In this document: positions 42,009-51,430 of the stretch, piece after piece
Layout of the letters: every line of letters starts with the position of its first letter
Numbering within the stretch: position 1 is the stretch's first letter
Assembly: GCF_000010085.1 (NCBI RefSeq)
Contig: NC_007712.1
Location: 3,658,001-3,722,000 of the forward strand
Origin: Sodalis glossinidius str. 'morsitans'
GTDB lineage: Bacteria; Pseudomonadota; Gammaproteobacteria; Enterobacterales; Enterobacteriaceae
DNA length: 64,000 nucleotides
Direction of reading: 5' to 3'
Translations under genes and position numbers: made by a program
Notes under the pieces: model-generated
Told to the model about the DNA's origin: nothing
The model's input: only the letters and a program-made list of their open reading frames with translations
Database searches by the model: none

Positions 42009-42422
42009 TTATTCTCCCTGTAAAGTGGAGACAATACGGCGGCGGCCGCCACGGTTACGATGTTCGTCCAGCCAAATACCTTTCCAGGTACCCAACAACA
42101 GCGTGCCATGCCCGACGGGCAATAACAGTGAGCTGCCAAGCAGAGAAGATTTGATATGCGCCGGCATATCATCCGCCCCTTCATCATCGTGCAGATAGGG
42201 GGCCGATTCCGGAACCTGACGTAAAAAATGGTTTTCCATATCGGTTCTGACGGTGGGATCGCAATTTTCATTGAGCGTCAAAGATGCGGAAGTATGCTGC
42301 AGCAATAAATGCAGCAACCCGGTGCGGACTGCGCTTAGCGACGTCAGTTGAGAAACGATTTCATCCGTGACCAAATGAAAGCTGCACGTGCACGGCGGGC
42401 TTTCAGGGTCTGTTGGTGCCAC
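42009..42422 (-). CDS. yjbQ: YjbQ (UPF0047) protein with altered N-terminus
   Basis: 137 aa. The conserved body FHLVTDEIVSQL ... GLLHLLLQHTSASLTLNENCDP ... GADDMPAHIKSSLLGSSLLLPV ... GTWKGIWLDEHRNRGGRRRI matches E. coli YjbQ, a family with weak thiamin-phosphate synthase activity. The open frame needs GTG 42422 and gives an unrelated first ~14 residues. In the neighbouring frame the DNA reads WHQQTLKARRARA, like the true N-terminus, preceded by ACG (42424-42422) where ATG is expected behind an AGGAG. So the start codon and an early base appear lost; possibly a young pseudogene. Confidence 0.75.
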   Translation of the reverse strand: MAPTDPESPPCTCSFHLVTDEIVSQLTSLSAVRTGLLHLLLQHTSASLTLNENCDPTVRTDMENHFLRQVPESAPYLHDDEGADDMPAHIKSSLLGSSLLLPVGHGTLLLGTWKGIWLDEHRNRGGRRRIVSTLQGE

Positions 42423-42498
42423 GTAATCCTGCTCCTTTGTTGATCACTTAGTATAGTGGCAACGCGGGAACAGGTGAAAACCGGTCACGGCAGGGCGA

Positions 42499-43695
42499 TT
42501 ACTGCACTGCCGCGAAGGCCTCGGCCACTTTAGCGACATTGGCGGTATTCAGGCCGGCCAGACACATCCGGCCACTGTCGATTAAATACACGCCGAAGGT
42601 ATCGCGCAAATCCGCCACCTGCGCCGGGCTGAGACCGGTGTAGCTGAACATGCCGCGCTGACGCAGGAGATAATCGAATTGATGGTCCGGCAGCGCGACT
42701 TTCAATGCCGCCACCAGGCTATGGCGCATTGCCAGAATACGCTGGCGCATTGCCGCGACTTCCTCACGCCACAGGGTATTCAACGCCGGTTCGTTCAGAA
42801 CTTGCGCCACAACCTGAGCGCCAAAGTTTGGCGGACTGGAATAGTTGCGGCGCACGGTCGCCTTCAGCTGACTCAGCACCCGCTCGGCTTCGCTCGCGCT
42901 ATCGCAAACTATCGATAGCTCTCCCACACGTTCACTATAAAGAGAGAAAATCTTTGATAAAGAATGAGTTACCATGCAAGGCAGGCCCAGCCGCGCCATT
43001 TCGCGCACCGCAAAGGCGTCTTCCTCCAACCCGTCGCCAAACCCCTGGTAGGCGATATCCAGAAAGGGGATGAGCTGCCTTTCTGCCACCACCGCGATAA
43101 TCTGCTCCCATTCGGAACGTGTCAGGTCCGAGCCGGTCGGGTTATGGCAACACTGATGCAGCAACACAATGCTGCGCGGCGGCAATTGCTGGAAACAGGC
43201 CAGCATCGCGCTGAAGTTAACACCCAGCTTCTCATCATCGAAATAAGGGTACCGGTTCACTTGGAATCCGGCGCCGGAAAAAATCGCCACATGGTTTTCC
43301 CAGGTCGGGTCGCTGACCCAGACCTGCGAATCCGGGAAATAACATTTGAGAAAATCCGCCCCGACTTTCAACGCCCCTGACCCGCCCACGGTCTGAATCG
43401 TGGCGATACGCAACGCATTGCGCATCGGATGATCTTCACCAAATAGCAACGCCTGGGTGGCGCTGCGGTAGGTTGACAAGCCTTCTATCGGCAGATAGGA
43501 CGACGAACTTGACGTCGCCCGGGCGAGCAGCATGGCTTGCGCCTCGGCGACGGCCTGCAGTTGGGGAATGATCGCCTGTTCATTATAATAAAGGCCGATG
43601 CTTAAATTGACCCTGTCAGGTCGCGGATCCTGTTTATAGGTTTCCATCAGCGTAAGGATAGGATCTCCCGCATAAGCATCAACATTTCGGAACAC
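42499..43695 (-). CDS. tyrB: Aromatic-amino-acid aminotransferase TyrB
   Basis: PLP enzyme for the last step of tyrosine and phenylalanine synthesis, also acting on leucine and aspartate; cytoplasmic. 398 aa (E. coli 397). The GTG start at 43695 is as in E. coli and follows CAGGAGAGC. Landmarks: MFRNVDAYAGDPILTLMETY, TIQTVGGSGALKVGADFLK, SDPTWENHVAIF, HNPTGSDLT, LDIAYQGFG, SLSKIFSLYSERVGEL with the PLP Lys, and the substrate-carboxylate Arg in GRMCLAGLNTANV. No lesion. In E. coli alr lies between dnaB and tyrB; here only 140 bases separate them. Confidence 0.96.
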   Translation of the reverse strand: MFRNVDAYAGDPILTLMETYKQDPRPDRVNLSIGLYYNEQAIIPQLQAVAEAQAMLLARATSSSSSYLPIEGLSTYRSATQALLFGEDHPMRNALRIATIQTVGGSGALKVGADFLKCYFPDSQVWVSDPTWENHVAIFSGAGFQVNRYPYFDDEKLGVNFSAMLACFQQLPPRSIVLLHQCCHNPTGSDLTRSEWEQIIAVVAERQLIPFLDIAYQGFGDGLEEDAFAVREMARLGLPCMVTHSLSKIFSLYSERVGELSIVCDSASEAERVLSQLKATVRRNYSSPPNFGAQVVAQVLNEPALNTLWREEVAAMRQRILAMRHSLVAALKVALPDHQFDYLLRQRGMFSYTGLSPAQVADLRDTFGVYLIDSGRMCLAGLNTANVAKVAEAFAAVQ

Positions 43696-43717
43696 GGTGC
43701 AGCTCTCCTGGATTTAC

Positions 43718-43735
43718 GGGTGCAAAAGTGCACCC
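43718..43735. repeat. Short palindrome in the tyrB leader
   Basis: GGGTGCA (43718-43724), AAAG, TGCACCC (43729-43735), about 25-40 bases before the tyrB GTG. It may be a hairpin near the start or a regulator site; no good TyrR box was found. Confidence 0.5.
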
Positions 43736-43835
43736 ACTTCATCACAACATCAAATAAAGAGATTTGAAGGGCGAATAAGTTAACAAAAAGCGTCAAAAAT
43801 GGAAGCACTATAGGAAAATAGCGCATCGGGTGCAA

Positions 43836-45242
43836 TCACTCATCGTCATATTGCGGACCAGCATAATTATCGAATCGTGACCACTGTCCGTTGAAGGTCA
43901 GCCGCACGGTGCCAATCGGGCCGTTTCGCTGCTTGCCAAGAATAATTTCAGCGATACCTTTCATGTCGCTATTCTCGTGATAGACCTCATCACGGTAGAT
44001 AAACATAATTAGATCGGCGTCCTGCTCGATAGAGCCGGACTCGCGCAGGTCGGAGTTGACAGGGCGCTTGTCGGCGCGTTGTTCCAGGCTGCGGTTTAGC
44101 TGCGATAACGCCACCACCGGCACCTGCAGCTCTTTAGCCAGCGCCTTCAGCGAACGGGAGATTTCGGCGATTTCCAGCGTGCGGTTGTCGGACAACGATG
44201 GCACCCGCATCAGTTGCAGATAGTCGATCATAATCAGACTCAGGCCATCATGTTCGCAGAATACCCGTCGCGCGCGGGAACGCACTTCTGTCGGGGTCAG
44301 GCCCGATGAGTCATCGATGTACATATTGCGCTTTTCCAGCAGAATCCCCATGGTGCTGGATATCCGTGCCCAGTCCTCATCGTCAAGCTGACCGGTACGA
44401 ATCCGGGTTTGATCGACGCGCGACAGCGACGCCAGCATACGCATCATGATCTGTTCGCCGGGCATCTCCAGGCTGAAGATCAGCACCGGTTTGGCCTCGG
44501 TCATAGCGGCGTTTTCACACAGGTTCATAGCAAAGGTGGTTTTCCCCATGGAGGGGCGGGCGGCCACGATGATCAAATCCGACTTTTGCAGTCCGGCGGT
44601 CTTTTTATCCAGATCGAGATAACCGCTGGACACGCCGGTCACGCCGTCGTGCGGCTTCTGGTAAAGCTGTTCGATGCGCGCCACCGTATCCTCAAGAATA
44701 CGGTCGATGCTTTTCGGACCTTCATCCTTACTGGCGCGATTCTCAGCTATCTGGAACACCCGCGACTCCGCCAGATCCAGCAGATCCTCGCTGCTGCGTC
44801 CCTGAGGATCGTAACCGGCATCCGCGATCTCATGGGCGACGCTTATCATTTCTCGTACTACGGCCCGTTCGCGCACGATATCGGCATAAGCGGAAATGTT
44901 GGCGGCGCTAGGAGTATTTTTCGATAGCTCCGCCAGATAAGCAAACCCGCCGACCGCGTCCAGCTCCCCTTTTTGCTCCAGGGATTCCGAAAGCGTGATC
45001 AGGTCAATAGGCTTGTTCAGCTCCAACAGACGCTGCATCTCGCCGAAGATAAGGCGGTGAGGACGATTAAAGAAATCGTTGCCGGTTACTCGTTCGGCGA
45101 CATTGTCCCAGCGTTCGTTATCCAACATCAAACCGCCCAGCACCGACTGCTCCGCTTCCAGCGAATGGGGCGGCATCTTCAGACCTTCAACCTGGCGGTC
45201 GCGGGTAAAATTTGCTTTGTTAGACGGCTTTTTTTCTGACAT
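43836..45242 (-). CDS. dnaB: Replicative DNA helicase DnaB
   Basis: Hexameric 5'-3' helicase of the replication fork, 468 aa (E. coli 471). N-terminal domain MPPHSLEAEQSVLGGLM, linker helix, and a RecA-like domain with Walker A ARPSMGKTTFAMN near residue 232, Walker B LIMIDYLQLMR near 338, QLNRSLEQRADKRP and the C-terminal DADLIMFIYRDEVYHENS. Start ATG 45242. No lesion. Same order as E. coli (qor divergent upstream). Confidence 0.98.
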   Translation of the reverse strand: MSEKKPSNKANFTRDRQVEGLKMPPHSLEAEQSVLGGLMLDNERWDNVAERVTGNDFFNRPHRLIFGEMQRLLELNKPIDLITLSESLEQKGELDAVGGFAYLAELSKNTPSAANISAYADIVRERAVVREMISVAHEIADAGYDPQGRSSEDLLDLAESRVFQIAENRASKDEGPKSIDRILEDTVARIEQLYQKPHDGVTGVSSGYLDLDKKTAGLQKSDLIIVAARPSMGKTTFAMNLCENAAMTEAKPVLIFSLEMPGEQIMMRMLASLSRVDQTRIRTGQLDDEDWARISSTMGILLEKRNMYIDDSSGLTPTEVRSRARRVFCEHDGLSLIMIDYLQLMRVPSLSDNRTLEIAEISRSLKALAKELQVPVVALSQLNRSLEQRADKRPVNSDLRESGSIEQDADLIMFIYRDEVYHENSDMKGIAEIILGKQRNGPIGTVRLTFNGQWSRFDNYAGPQYDDE

Positions 45243-45379
45243 GAAAGAGTACTTTACCTATCTAGAAGTCCTCGAATAAAGGCGCATTGTATCCTCTCTC
45301 GTGTCGAGATCCTATGCGCTTTGCAAACCACGCCGCAGGGCTTATGGTTATTAAAGATATCTCAACAGGAGGAAGAGTG

Positions 45380-46283
45380 ATGGCTAAGCGTATACAGTTT
45401 GCCGCCCACGGCGGACCGGAAGTTATGGAGTATGTGGATTTCACGCCGTCGGATCCCGGTCCGGGCGAGGTGCAGGTAGAAAATAAAGCCATCGCTATCA
45501 ATTATATCGACACCTATGTCCGTTCCGGCCTTTACCCCACGCCATCGCTGCCCTCTGGTCTTGGAACCGAGGCGGCTGGCGTGGTGAGCAAACTCGGCCC
45601 CGGCGTAGAACATCTTCAGCCCGGCGACCGGGTGGTCTACTCCCAATCCCCACAGGGCGCCTATGCCACCGTGCACAATGTGCCGGCGGATAAACTGGCC
45701 CAATTACCTAACGCTATCTCCTTTGAACAGGCGGCCGCCGCATTTTTAAAAGGCCTGACGGTGTTTTATTTGCTGCGCCAAATCTATGAAATCAAGCCGA
45801 ACGAGATTTTCCTGTTTCATGCGGCCGCCGGCGGCGTTGGCAAAACAGGCCGGCTCCTGGGAAACAATTAATTACCGCGAGGAAAATGTGCCTGAACACG
45901 TCGCAACCCTGACCGATGAAAATAAAGTGAACGTAGTGTACGATTCAGTGGGCAAACACACTTGGGAAGCCTCTCTCGACTGCCTGCGCCGCCGCGGATT
46001 AATGGTCAGTTTTGGCAACTCTTCGGGACCGGTCACCGGGGTGAACTTGGGGATATTGAATCAAAAGGGCTCGCTGTTCGTCACGCGTCCGTCGATCAAT
46101 GGCTATATCACCGATGGCGCCAGCCTGAAACACGCCGCCGATGAATTGTTCAGCATGATAGCCAGAGGGGTGATCAAAGTCGACGTGCCGGCAGAGCAAA
46201 AATTCGCTCTGTCTGAAGTACAGCAGGCGCATCAGGCGCTGGAGAACCGGCAGACCAATGGGTCGCTGCTGCTGATCCTATGA
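45380..46283 (+). pseudogene. qor: Quinone oxidoreductase Qor, internal deletion
   Basis: NADPH-dependent quinone oxidoreductase of the MDR family. ATG 45380 follows AGGAGGAAG (MAKRIQFAAHGGPEVMEY). The frame is normal to FLFHAAAGGVG in the Rossmann fold; then about 30 residues are missing and the frame changes near 45842, resuming as NYREENVPEHVATLTDENKV ... SFGNSSGPVTGVNLGIL ... GSLLLIL. The NADPH-binding part is destroyed. Divergent from dnaB as in E. coli. Confidence 0.9.
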
Positions 46284-46350
46284 GGAAAAGCGCCGCCGGG
46301 ACCGCGGGCCGACACCTATCGCCGCTATGATTTTCTGCTGAATAAACAAT

Positions 46351-46370
46351 GGGCTTCCCGAAGGAAGCCC
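46351..46370. terminator. Hairpin between qor and pspG
   Basis: GGGCTTCC (46351-46358), CGAA tetraloop-like loop, GGAAGCCC (46363-46370). It sits between convergent qor and pspG. A T run is lacking, so the terminator role is likely but unproven. The rest of 46284-46610 holds nothing I can support. Confidence 0.6.
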
Positions 46371-46610
46371 GTCACAGACCGCTATAGCACTACACACTGT
46401 AAAAATGTAGGGGCAGAGCAGAAATTACTGGACCATGCAGCTAACTACCGCTATTGTTATCCGGTAATGATGAAATCAATGAGCCTAAACGCGTTTATCC
46501 TAGCAGCCGCCATAAGAAAAAAATATCATCCGGGGCAGGAAAACTCCAAGCTGTGATCCACTCCCCATTTTTGCATCGCTAGCTCACTGGGTCAGCAGCG
46601 CAGGCGGGAA

Positions 46611-46733
46611 TCAAACCGCGAGCGCGGCGGCGCCGGTTTCTTCAGCACACGCCAGACCCAGGGCCACCAGCACGGAAATACCGTTCAATACCAGCATCAG
46701 AAAAAACCTGACGACGAAGAAAATTTCCAGCAT
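46611..46733 (-). pseudogene. pspG: Phage shock protein PspG, truncated
   Basis: ATG 46733 preceded by GGAGTCCT. MLEIFFVVRFFLMLVLNGISV matches the first ~25 residues of E. coli PspG (about 80 aa, inner-membrane). The frame then diverges (CAEETGAAALAV) and stops after 40 codons. The position between qor and dusA is the same as in E. coli, which supports the call. Confidence 0.72.
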
Positions 46734-46803
46734 GAAGGACTCCTCAATGGCAAATGGCAGGGTAGCGCCCACCGCGGCGGTGATAATGGCTCTCATCAGT
46801 TAA

Positions 46804-46819
46804 TACAAGAAGCACGCCA
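46804..46819 (-). promoter_or_regulatory. Degenerate sigma-54 promoter of pspG
   Basis: On the minus strand TGGCGTGCTTCTTGTA resembles TGGCAC-N5-TTGCA, with the -24 GG intact and the -12 GC changed to GT. It lies about 70 bases before the pspG start. E. coli pspG is sigma-54/PspF-dependent, so this looks like a decaying true promoter. Confidence 0.6.
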
Positions 46820-46943
46820 GGTTGCAATGCGGCTAACCCACTGATTTCACTAACTAGGCCCAGCCACAGGATGTTAATACTTAGCGTTTTTAACCACTGT
46901 TTAGCCATATTCGCCACGAATTCTCCCGGTCAGCGGACGCCGA

Positions 46944-48506
46944 CTAGCCCTCCGGCGCGAGCGTCCCCACCGCCCGAGCCCGGATCCTGACCGCATTTGC
47001 GGGCATATACCCCAGCGGCAACGAATCCAGCTCAATAACGGCCACCGTATCAGGCAGCGCCCCGGCGGCAATAGCCGCCTCCCGTGCCTGATGTTCCGCC
47101 CGCTGCAGGCAGGACTCCAGAGATTCATCGCCGGGTAAAATAATGGTGTCTACGCTGCCGCTGACCTGAGCAATGGCGACACCGGTGGCGTTGGCGACGC
47201 CAGCGTAGGGCGGGCGTATGACTTCAGAAGCGCCTTTGAGGTGCATGGGAAGTAATGCCGCGCCGCCGCCCACCAGAATAACCGGCATATCATTCTGGCT
47301 GGTATTCATACGCGCGAGGCATTTTTCAACCATGGCCACATAATGTTCCGCCGCCCGGGTTACCATTGCAGGACACAGATGGGCAACCAGAGCGGCATCG
47401 CCAATGTCCGCCCAGCCACGGGCCACCGCGATATCGGTGACCGTCAGGGCATCACCGCCAAACACCAGCGCCCGCTGCGGTAAGTCATAACCCACGCTCT
47501 CGGGTCCGACGCTGATAGCACCGTCGGCGTTAACGGTTACCACCGATCCGCCGCCAAGGCCGATAGACGCAATATCCGGCATGCGGAAGTTAGTACGCAC
47601 TCCGCCTATCTCAGCCGCCATGGCAGATTGCCGGGGAAATCCCCCGCACAAAGCACCAACGTCGGTAGTCGTGCCGCCCACATCGACCACCAGGGCCTCT
47701 TGTAAATTGGAGAGTCTGGCTGCGCCCCGCAGGCTATTCGTCGGACCGGAGGCGATAGTCAGGATCGGGAACATCTGCGCCTGATGCAGCGGCATCAGAG
47801 TACCGTCATTTTGACCGAAAAACAGCTCGGCAATAATTCCCTGCCGCGCCAGCGTCTGGCGAAAACCATCGGTAAGGGTATGCACCACTCCACTTAGCAC
47901 CGCGTTAAGCACAGTGGCATTTTCCCGCTCCAGGAGACCGATGGAACCGATTTCAGATGACAGGGACACCGGTGTTTTCACCCCCAGTATCTCCCGCGCC
48001 AGGGCTGCAACCCGCTGCTCCTGCTCGGCGACGACGGGCGAAAATATACCGCATACCGAGACGGCACGAACCTGCCCCCTTACCGCCAACAGTTGCCGGC
48101 GTACGGCCTGTTCATCCAACGCCGATAATTTCTCGCCGTTATATTGATAGCCGCCGGCAAGGGTAAAGAGCCGTACCGGCAGACGCGCGCGAAAATCGGC
48201 CGGCATATCGGTTAACGGCGGCACCGCCAGCGAGGCCGGCGCGCCGAGACGGAAATGCGCCACCGGCTGCAAGCCTTTATGTTCAACAATAGCATTAGTG
48301 CACTGCGTGGTGCCGAGCATTGCCCGGCGTATGGCGCCGCGATCCACTTCAACCTGCGCCAACACAGCCGCGATCGCCTGATCAATCCCCTGCATGACAT
48401 CAGCGCTGGTCGGCTGTTTGCTATGAGCGATAATTCTTTGCTGCGCATCAAGCAACACCGCATCCGTATGGGTGCCGCCGACATCAATTCCCAACGACCA
48501 ACTCAT
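46944..48506 (-). CDS. Hydantoinase/oxoprolinase (HyuA-like) family protein
   Basis: 520 aa, complete. The ASKHA-type ATPase N-terminus MSWSLGIDVGGTHTDAVLLD, then LGTTQCTNAIVEHKGLQPVAHFRLG, SSEIGSIGLLERENATVLNA, EALVVDVGGTTTDVGALCGG and IASIGLGGGSVVTV, all typical of ATP-dependent N-methylhydantoinase/5-oxoprolinase A subunits. Start ATG 48506 overlaps the upstream DUF917 stop by four bases, so the two are translationally coupled. Substrate probably a cyclic amide (hydantoin- or oxoproline-like); which one cannot be told. No lesion. Confidence 0.88.
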   Translation of the reverse strand: MSWSLGIDVGGTHTDAVLLDAQQRIIAHSKQPTSADVMQGIDQAIAAVLAQVEVDRGAIRRAMLGTTQCTNAIVEHKGLQPVAHFRLGAPASLAVPPLTDMPADFRARLPVRLFTLAGGYQYNGEKLSALDEQAVRRQLLAVRGQVRAVSVCGIFSPVVAEQEQRVAALAREILGVKTPVSLSSEIGSIGLLERENATVLNAVLSGVVHTLTDGFRQTLARQGIIAELFFGQNDGTLMPLHQAQMFPILTIASGPTNSLRGAARLSNLQEALVVDVGGTTTDVGALCGGFPRQSAMAAEIGGVRTNFRMPDIASIGLGGGSVVTVNADGAISVGPESVGYDLPQRALVFGGDALTVTDIAVARGWADIGDAALVAHLCPAMVTRAAEHYVAMVEKCLARMNTSQNDMPVILVGGGAALLPMHLKGASEVIRPPYAGVANATGVAIAQVSGSVDTIILPGDESLESCLQRAEHQAREAAIAAGALPDTVAVIELDSLPLGYMPANAVRIRARAVGTLAPEG

Positions 48507-49603
48507 ACGCGCTCCTCACTGCAGCGGGCCGCCAGCGTTTCGACCGGCGTATAGTCATCCAGATAGTGAAAATACCTCGGCCCGCACACCTCAATTCCCC
48601 GCGGCGTACGCCATTTTTCATTAGCGGGAACGCCGAGCGCCACCACACGCATCCCGTAACAAAGCCTCTCGCCCAGAATCGGCAACCCCGTTTCTTCATC
48701 AAGAAGAATAATCAAGTCCGGCGTCATACACAGCGCCTGGTCCTCTCGCCGCGCCAAGAGATATTCATTTTGAAAAAGTACGTCAAAGCGGCTGCCCTTA
48801 TCGTCATCAACGCCGACAAAACAGGCAGTACCGTAGTTGAAACCGCCCTCACTACGCTGGTTGACCCGGTTGGCTTTCCCGCGAAACAACACGATGCCTT
48901 GCAAAAGCGTCGTCAGGGTTTCAATAACGTTGCGGCGGGCATCACGCGCCTGCTGAACCTCGACGCCAATGCGCCACATCAACCTCAACGTGCCCGTAAT
49001 TCCCGAAACGCGCGCTTGGTCAACCGTCACCGGATAACCGGCAAAGGCGGCGGAGCCGCCCATTTTCACCGCGACGGCGCGGGCCAGCTTCTCTGCCTTG
49101 AGACTGTCTTGTGCCTCGAACAGTGCGGCATTCGCATTTTCATCCACGACGGCGAACGGCGACGCATTGATGCCATCCAGATAAAACGTGGTCATTTGAA
49201 ATTCGGGAAAAGCCCGGCCCATGGCGTCGACATCCGCTACCGGCAGCCCGAGAATACAGGCCGAGGCCAGCGGCAATAGTGAATTGATACCGCCGGTTTC
49301 GATCGGGTAGATGGCAGATAAAGAGCAGCCCATATGCTCAGCGATATACCGGCAGGCCAGCAGCGATTCCTGTCCGCTCGGTAACTTTTCCATCATGATT
49401 GTCGGCGAACCTATCATGCCCGTCGCCAGCAGCAATGCCTCAGGCTGAAGCTCGTCTAGTGTCACTAATTGGATGGGGCCGTGTTGGGCAATGGCCCGCT
49501 GAGCCATGATTTTGCCGATATAGGGATCGCCGCCACCGCCGCTGGCAAGAATAGCGGCGCCGTAACTGATGTGCTCAATTGCTTCATGATCCAGCCATTT
49601 CAT
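48503..49603 (-). CDS. DUF917 family protein
   Basis: 366 aa, complete. MKWLDHEAIEHISYGAAILASGGGGDPYIGK, MIGSPTIMMEKLPSG, YPIETGGINSLLPLASA, PVADVDAMGRAFPEFQMTT and ALGVPANEKWRTPRG are the DUF917 hallmarks. The family is nearly always paired with a HyuA-type partner; one member is described, as I recall, as an S-methyl thiohydantoin desulfurase. First gene of a two-gene operon with the 46944 gene. Intact, unlike most accessory genes here. The regulator at 50708 may control it (inference). Confidence 0.82.
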   Translation of the reverse strand: MKWLDHEAIEHISYGAAILASGGGGDPYIGKIMAQRAIAQHGPIQLVTLDELQPEALLLATGMIGSPTIMMEKLPSGQESLLACRYIAEHMGCSLSAIYPIETGGINSLLPLASACILGLPVADVDAMGRAFPEFQMTTFYLDGINASPFAVVDENANAALFEAQDSLKAEKLARAVAVKMGGSAAFAGYPVTVDQARVSGITGTLRLMWRIGVEVQQARDARRNVIETLTTLLQGIVLFRGKANRVNQRSEGGFNYGTACFVGVDDDKGSRFDVLFQNEYLLARREDQALCMTPDLIILLDEETGLPILGERLCYGMRVVALGVPANEKWRTPRGIEVCGPRYFHYLDDYTPVETLAARCSEERV

Positions 49604-50707
49604 CTCACGACCTCCCCATTATCTGCACAGGCGCCGACGCCCAATTCTCCGGTGAAATACATATAGTGTTAATATACGACATCGCGCGTATAATAGGCAT
49701 GATATAAATATTAGACATACTATAACCCCTCTCACCTTTGATAATCCCTTCCAAGACAGAGAAATTAAACCATAAATATATTCGACCTCACAAAGTTTTT
49801 GCAATAAATCCACGAATGAAAATTTAATATTTATATTAATAAATATTATGTTAATATTGTATATATCATAATCATAGTCTGTCATCAAAATTATACTATT
49901 GCTCAACCGATTATTTCCCACACCTCACGATGACTGATTATTGGCCTGGCCCTTACCGATCGACGGCTGTCATTCTTAGCGTATGACAAATTCGACCGCG
50001 ATGTAACTTGTTACACCGCCCTTCATTCAGCCTCCCCGCTTACTCATCAATTAGGGGGTATCCTACCAAGGCTTGAACCTTTCGCGTCATTTGCGACCAG
50101 TCGTATTCACACGCACTCAACGTAATCCCCCCCCCTCGAATGCCCCTTACTTTGCGGGCTGACGGCTCCCTTTTTCCCTTTGCCGCTACACTCTAATACC
50201 GGCCTGAGCGACTCAGCCAATAATCCGCCTAGCAACTTAACGGCCCACGACAGGACATCCTGTCGGCGCTTAGCTTAACCCCCTATAAGCTTATCGATCC
50301 GGATTATCGATTGATGTCTCCTCCGGCTGGAACCACCTGACACCTTATCCACTGCCAATTTAACGAAGCTCACCTGATTCATTTCGCGGCTGTCAACCCG
50401 GTATTTAATCTAATAGTCAGTTTCCGTCGATAAAGTATTTAATCCACATTGCCAATTTTTGGTTATTGGAATATTACTTACCGGCGCATAAATAATCGAA
50501 AGAAGGTGGAATGCAGGTAGTAAAACCAATTATTTATCACCTCATTAATAACTAATAACCTAAGCCGAGGTAATATTACACAATGAGAAGTTTGGGCAAT
50601 ATTTTCACGCTATTAAACATAAATTGACATGAAATCAGGCTGGATCAGAAATAACATTTGCGGTAAAAAATAGAATGGACATGCGGTATTTGCAAAAAGG
50701 ACTTTAT
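49604..50707. promoter_or_regulatory. 1.1 kb divergent intergenic region
   Basis: Between the divergent DUF917 operon and the LuxR-type gene. Two AT-rich stretches (49640-49900 and 50400-50700) flank a GC-richer middle, and no convincing gene was seen. It probably carries promoters in both directions. A shorter start for a hidden small gene cannot be excluded. Confidence 0.45.
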
Positions 50708-51430
50708 ATGAACAGCGATTGCCTATCTCGCGATACTCAAGATAGCGTCATAGCACCGCAGCTGCTAATGCTATGGGAATCTTCCCGTGAGCCCTGGGGC
50801 GTCAAGGATCTTGATTCGCGCTATCTTTATGCCAACCATGCTTATTACGATCTGCTGAATATTAACCCAGCACTCTTCACCATTCCTGGTCGTTTCGATC
50901 ATGAATTACCGTCACCGGTGGCGGATTTTGCCTCACATTTTCAACTCCACGACCGCTGCACTATCAAGCAACAGGATCGCCTCTGTTCCATCGAAATTCA
51001 CTGTTACGGCCGGGAAAAGCTTATTCAACCTTATTTTTTTGATAAATATCCACTTTATCACCAGATTAGCCGAGAGTGTATCGGCTCCATTTTCCATGCG
51101 CGCAAAGTCGAGGACGTCTCGCTGCAGAAGCAGCTATGCGGTAAAAGCCCCGGCTATTTTCTGTTTTATCCGCCGGAACCGATCTTTACCGAAGGGGAAT
51201 TGGACGTCATTTTTTTTGTTCTGCAAAACATGAGCAGCAAAGTCATTGGCCGTCATCTTGGCCTGTCGCACCGCACAGTGGAGAACAAGCTCCAAGGTAT
51301 TTATCAGAAAGCGGGCGTACACTGTTTACGGCAGTTCAGCGAATACAGTAGGCACACCGGTTTTGACCGTTATGTGCCGCAAAAATTTCTGAAACCGCTA
51401 AGCCAGTTATTAATGCTGGATGCAAGATAG
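50708..51430 (+). CDS. PAS/LuxR-type transcriptional regulator
   Basis: 240 aa from ATG 50708 (MNSDCLSRDTQDSV), chosen because AAAAAGGA lies just upstream; an earlier ATG at 50675 lacks a site. The N-terminal PAS-like part (PWGVKDLDSRYLYANHAYYDLLNI) is followed by a C-terminal LuxR HTH (FTEGELDVIFFVLQNMSSKVIGRHLGLSHRTVENKL, HCLRQFSEYSRHTG). Similar PAS-LuxR regulators respond to small molecules. Its 3' end overlaps dusA by 21 bases, tail to tail. No lesion. Confidence 0.82.
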   Translation: MNSDCLSRDTQDSVIAPQLLMLWESSREPWGVKDLDSRYLYANHAYYDLLNINPALFTIPGRFDHELPSPVADFASHFQLHDRCTIKQQDRLCSIEIHCYGREKLIQPYFFDKYPLYHQISRECIGSIFHARKVEDVSLQKQLCGKSPGYFLFYPPEPIFTEGELDVIFFVLQNMSSKVIGRHLGLSHRTVENKLQGIYQKAGVHCLRQFSEYSRHTGFDRYVPQKFLKPLSQLLMLDAR

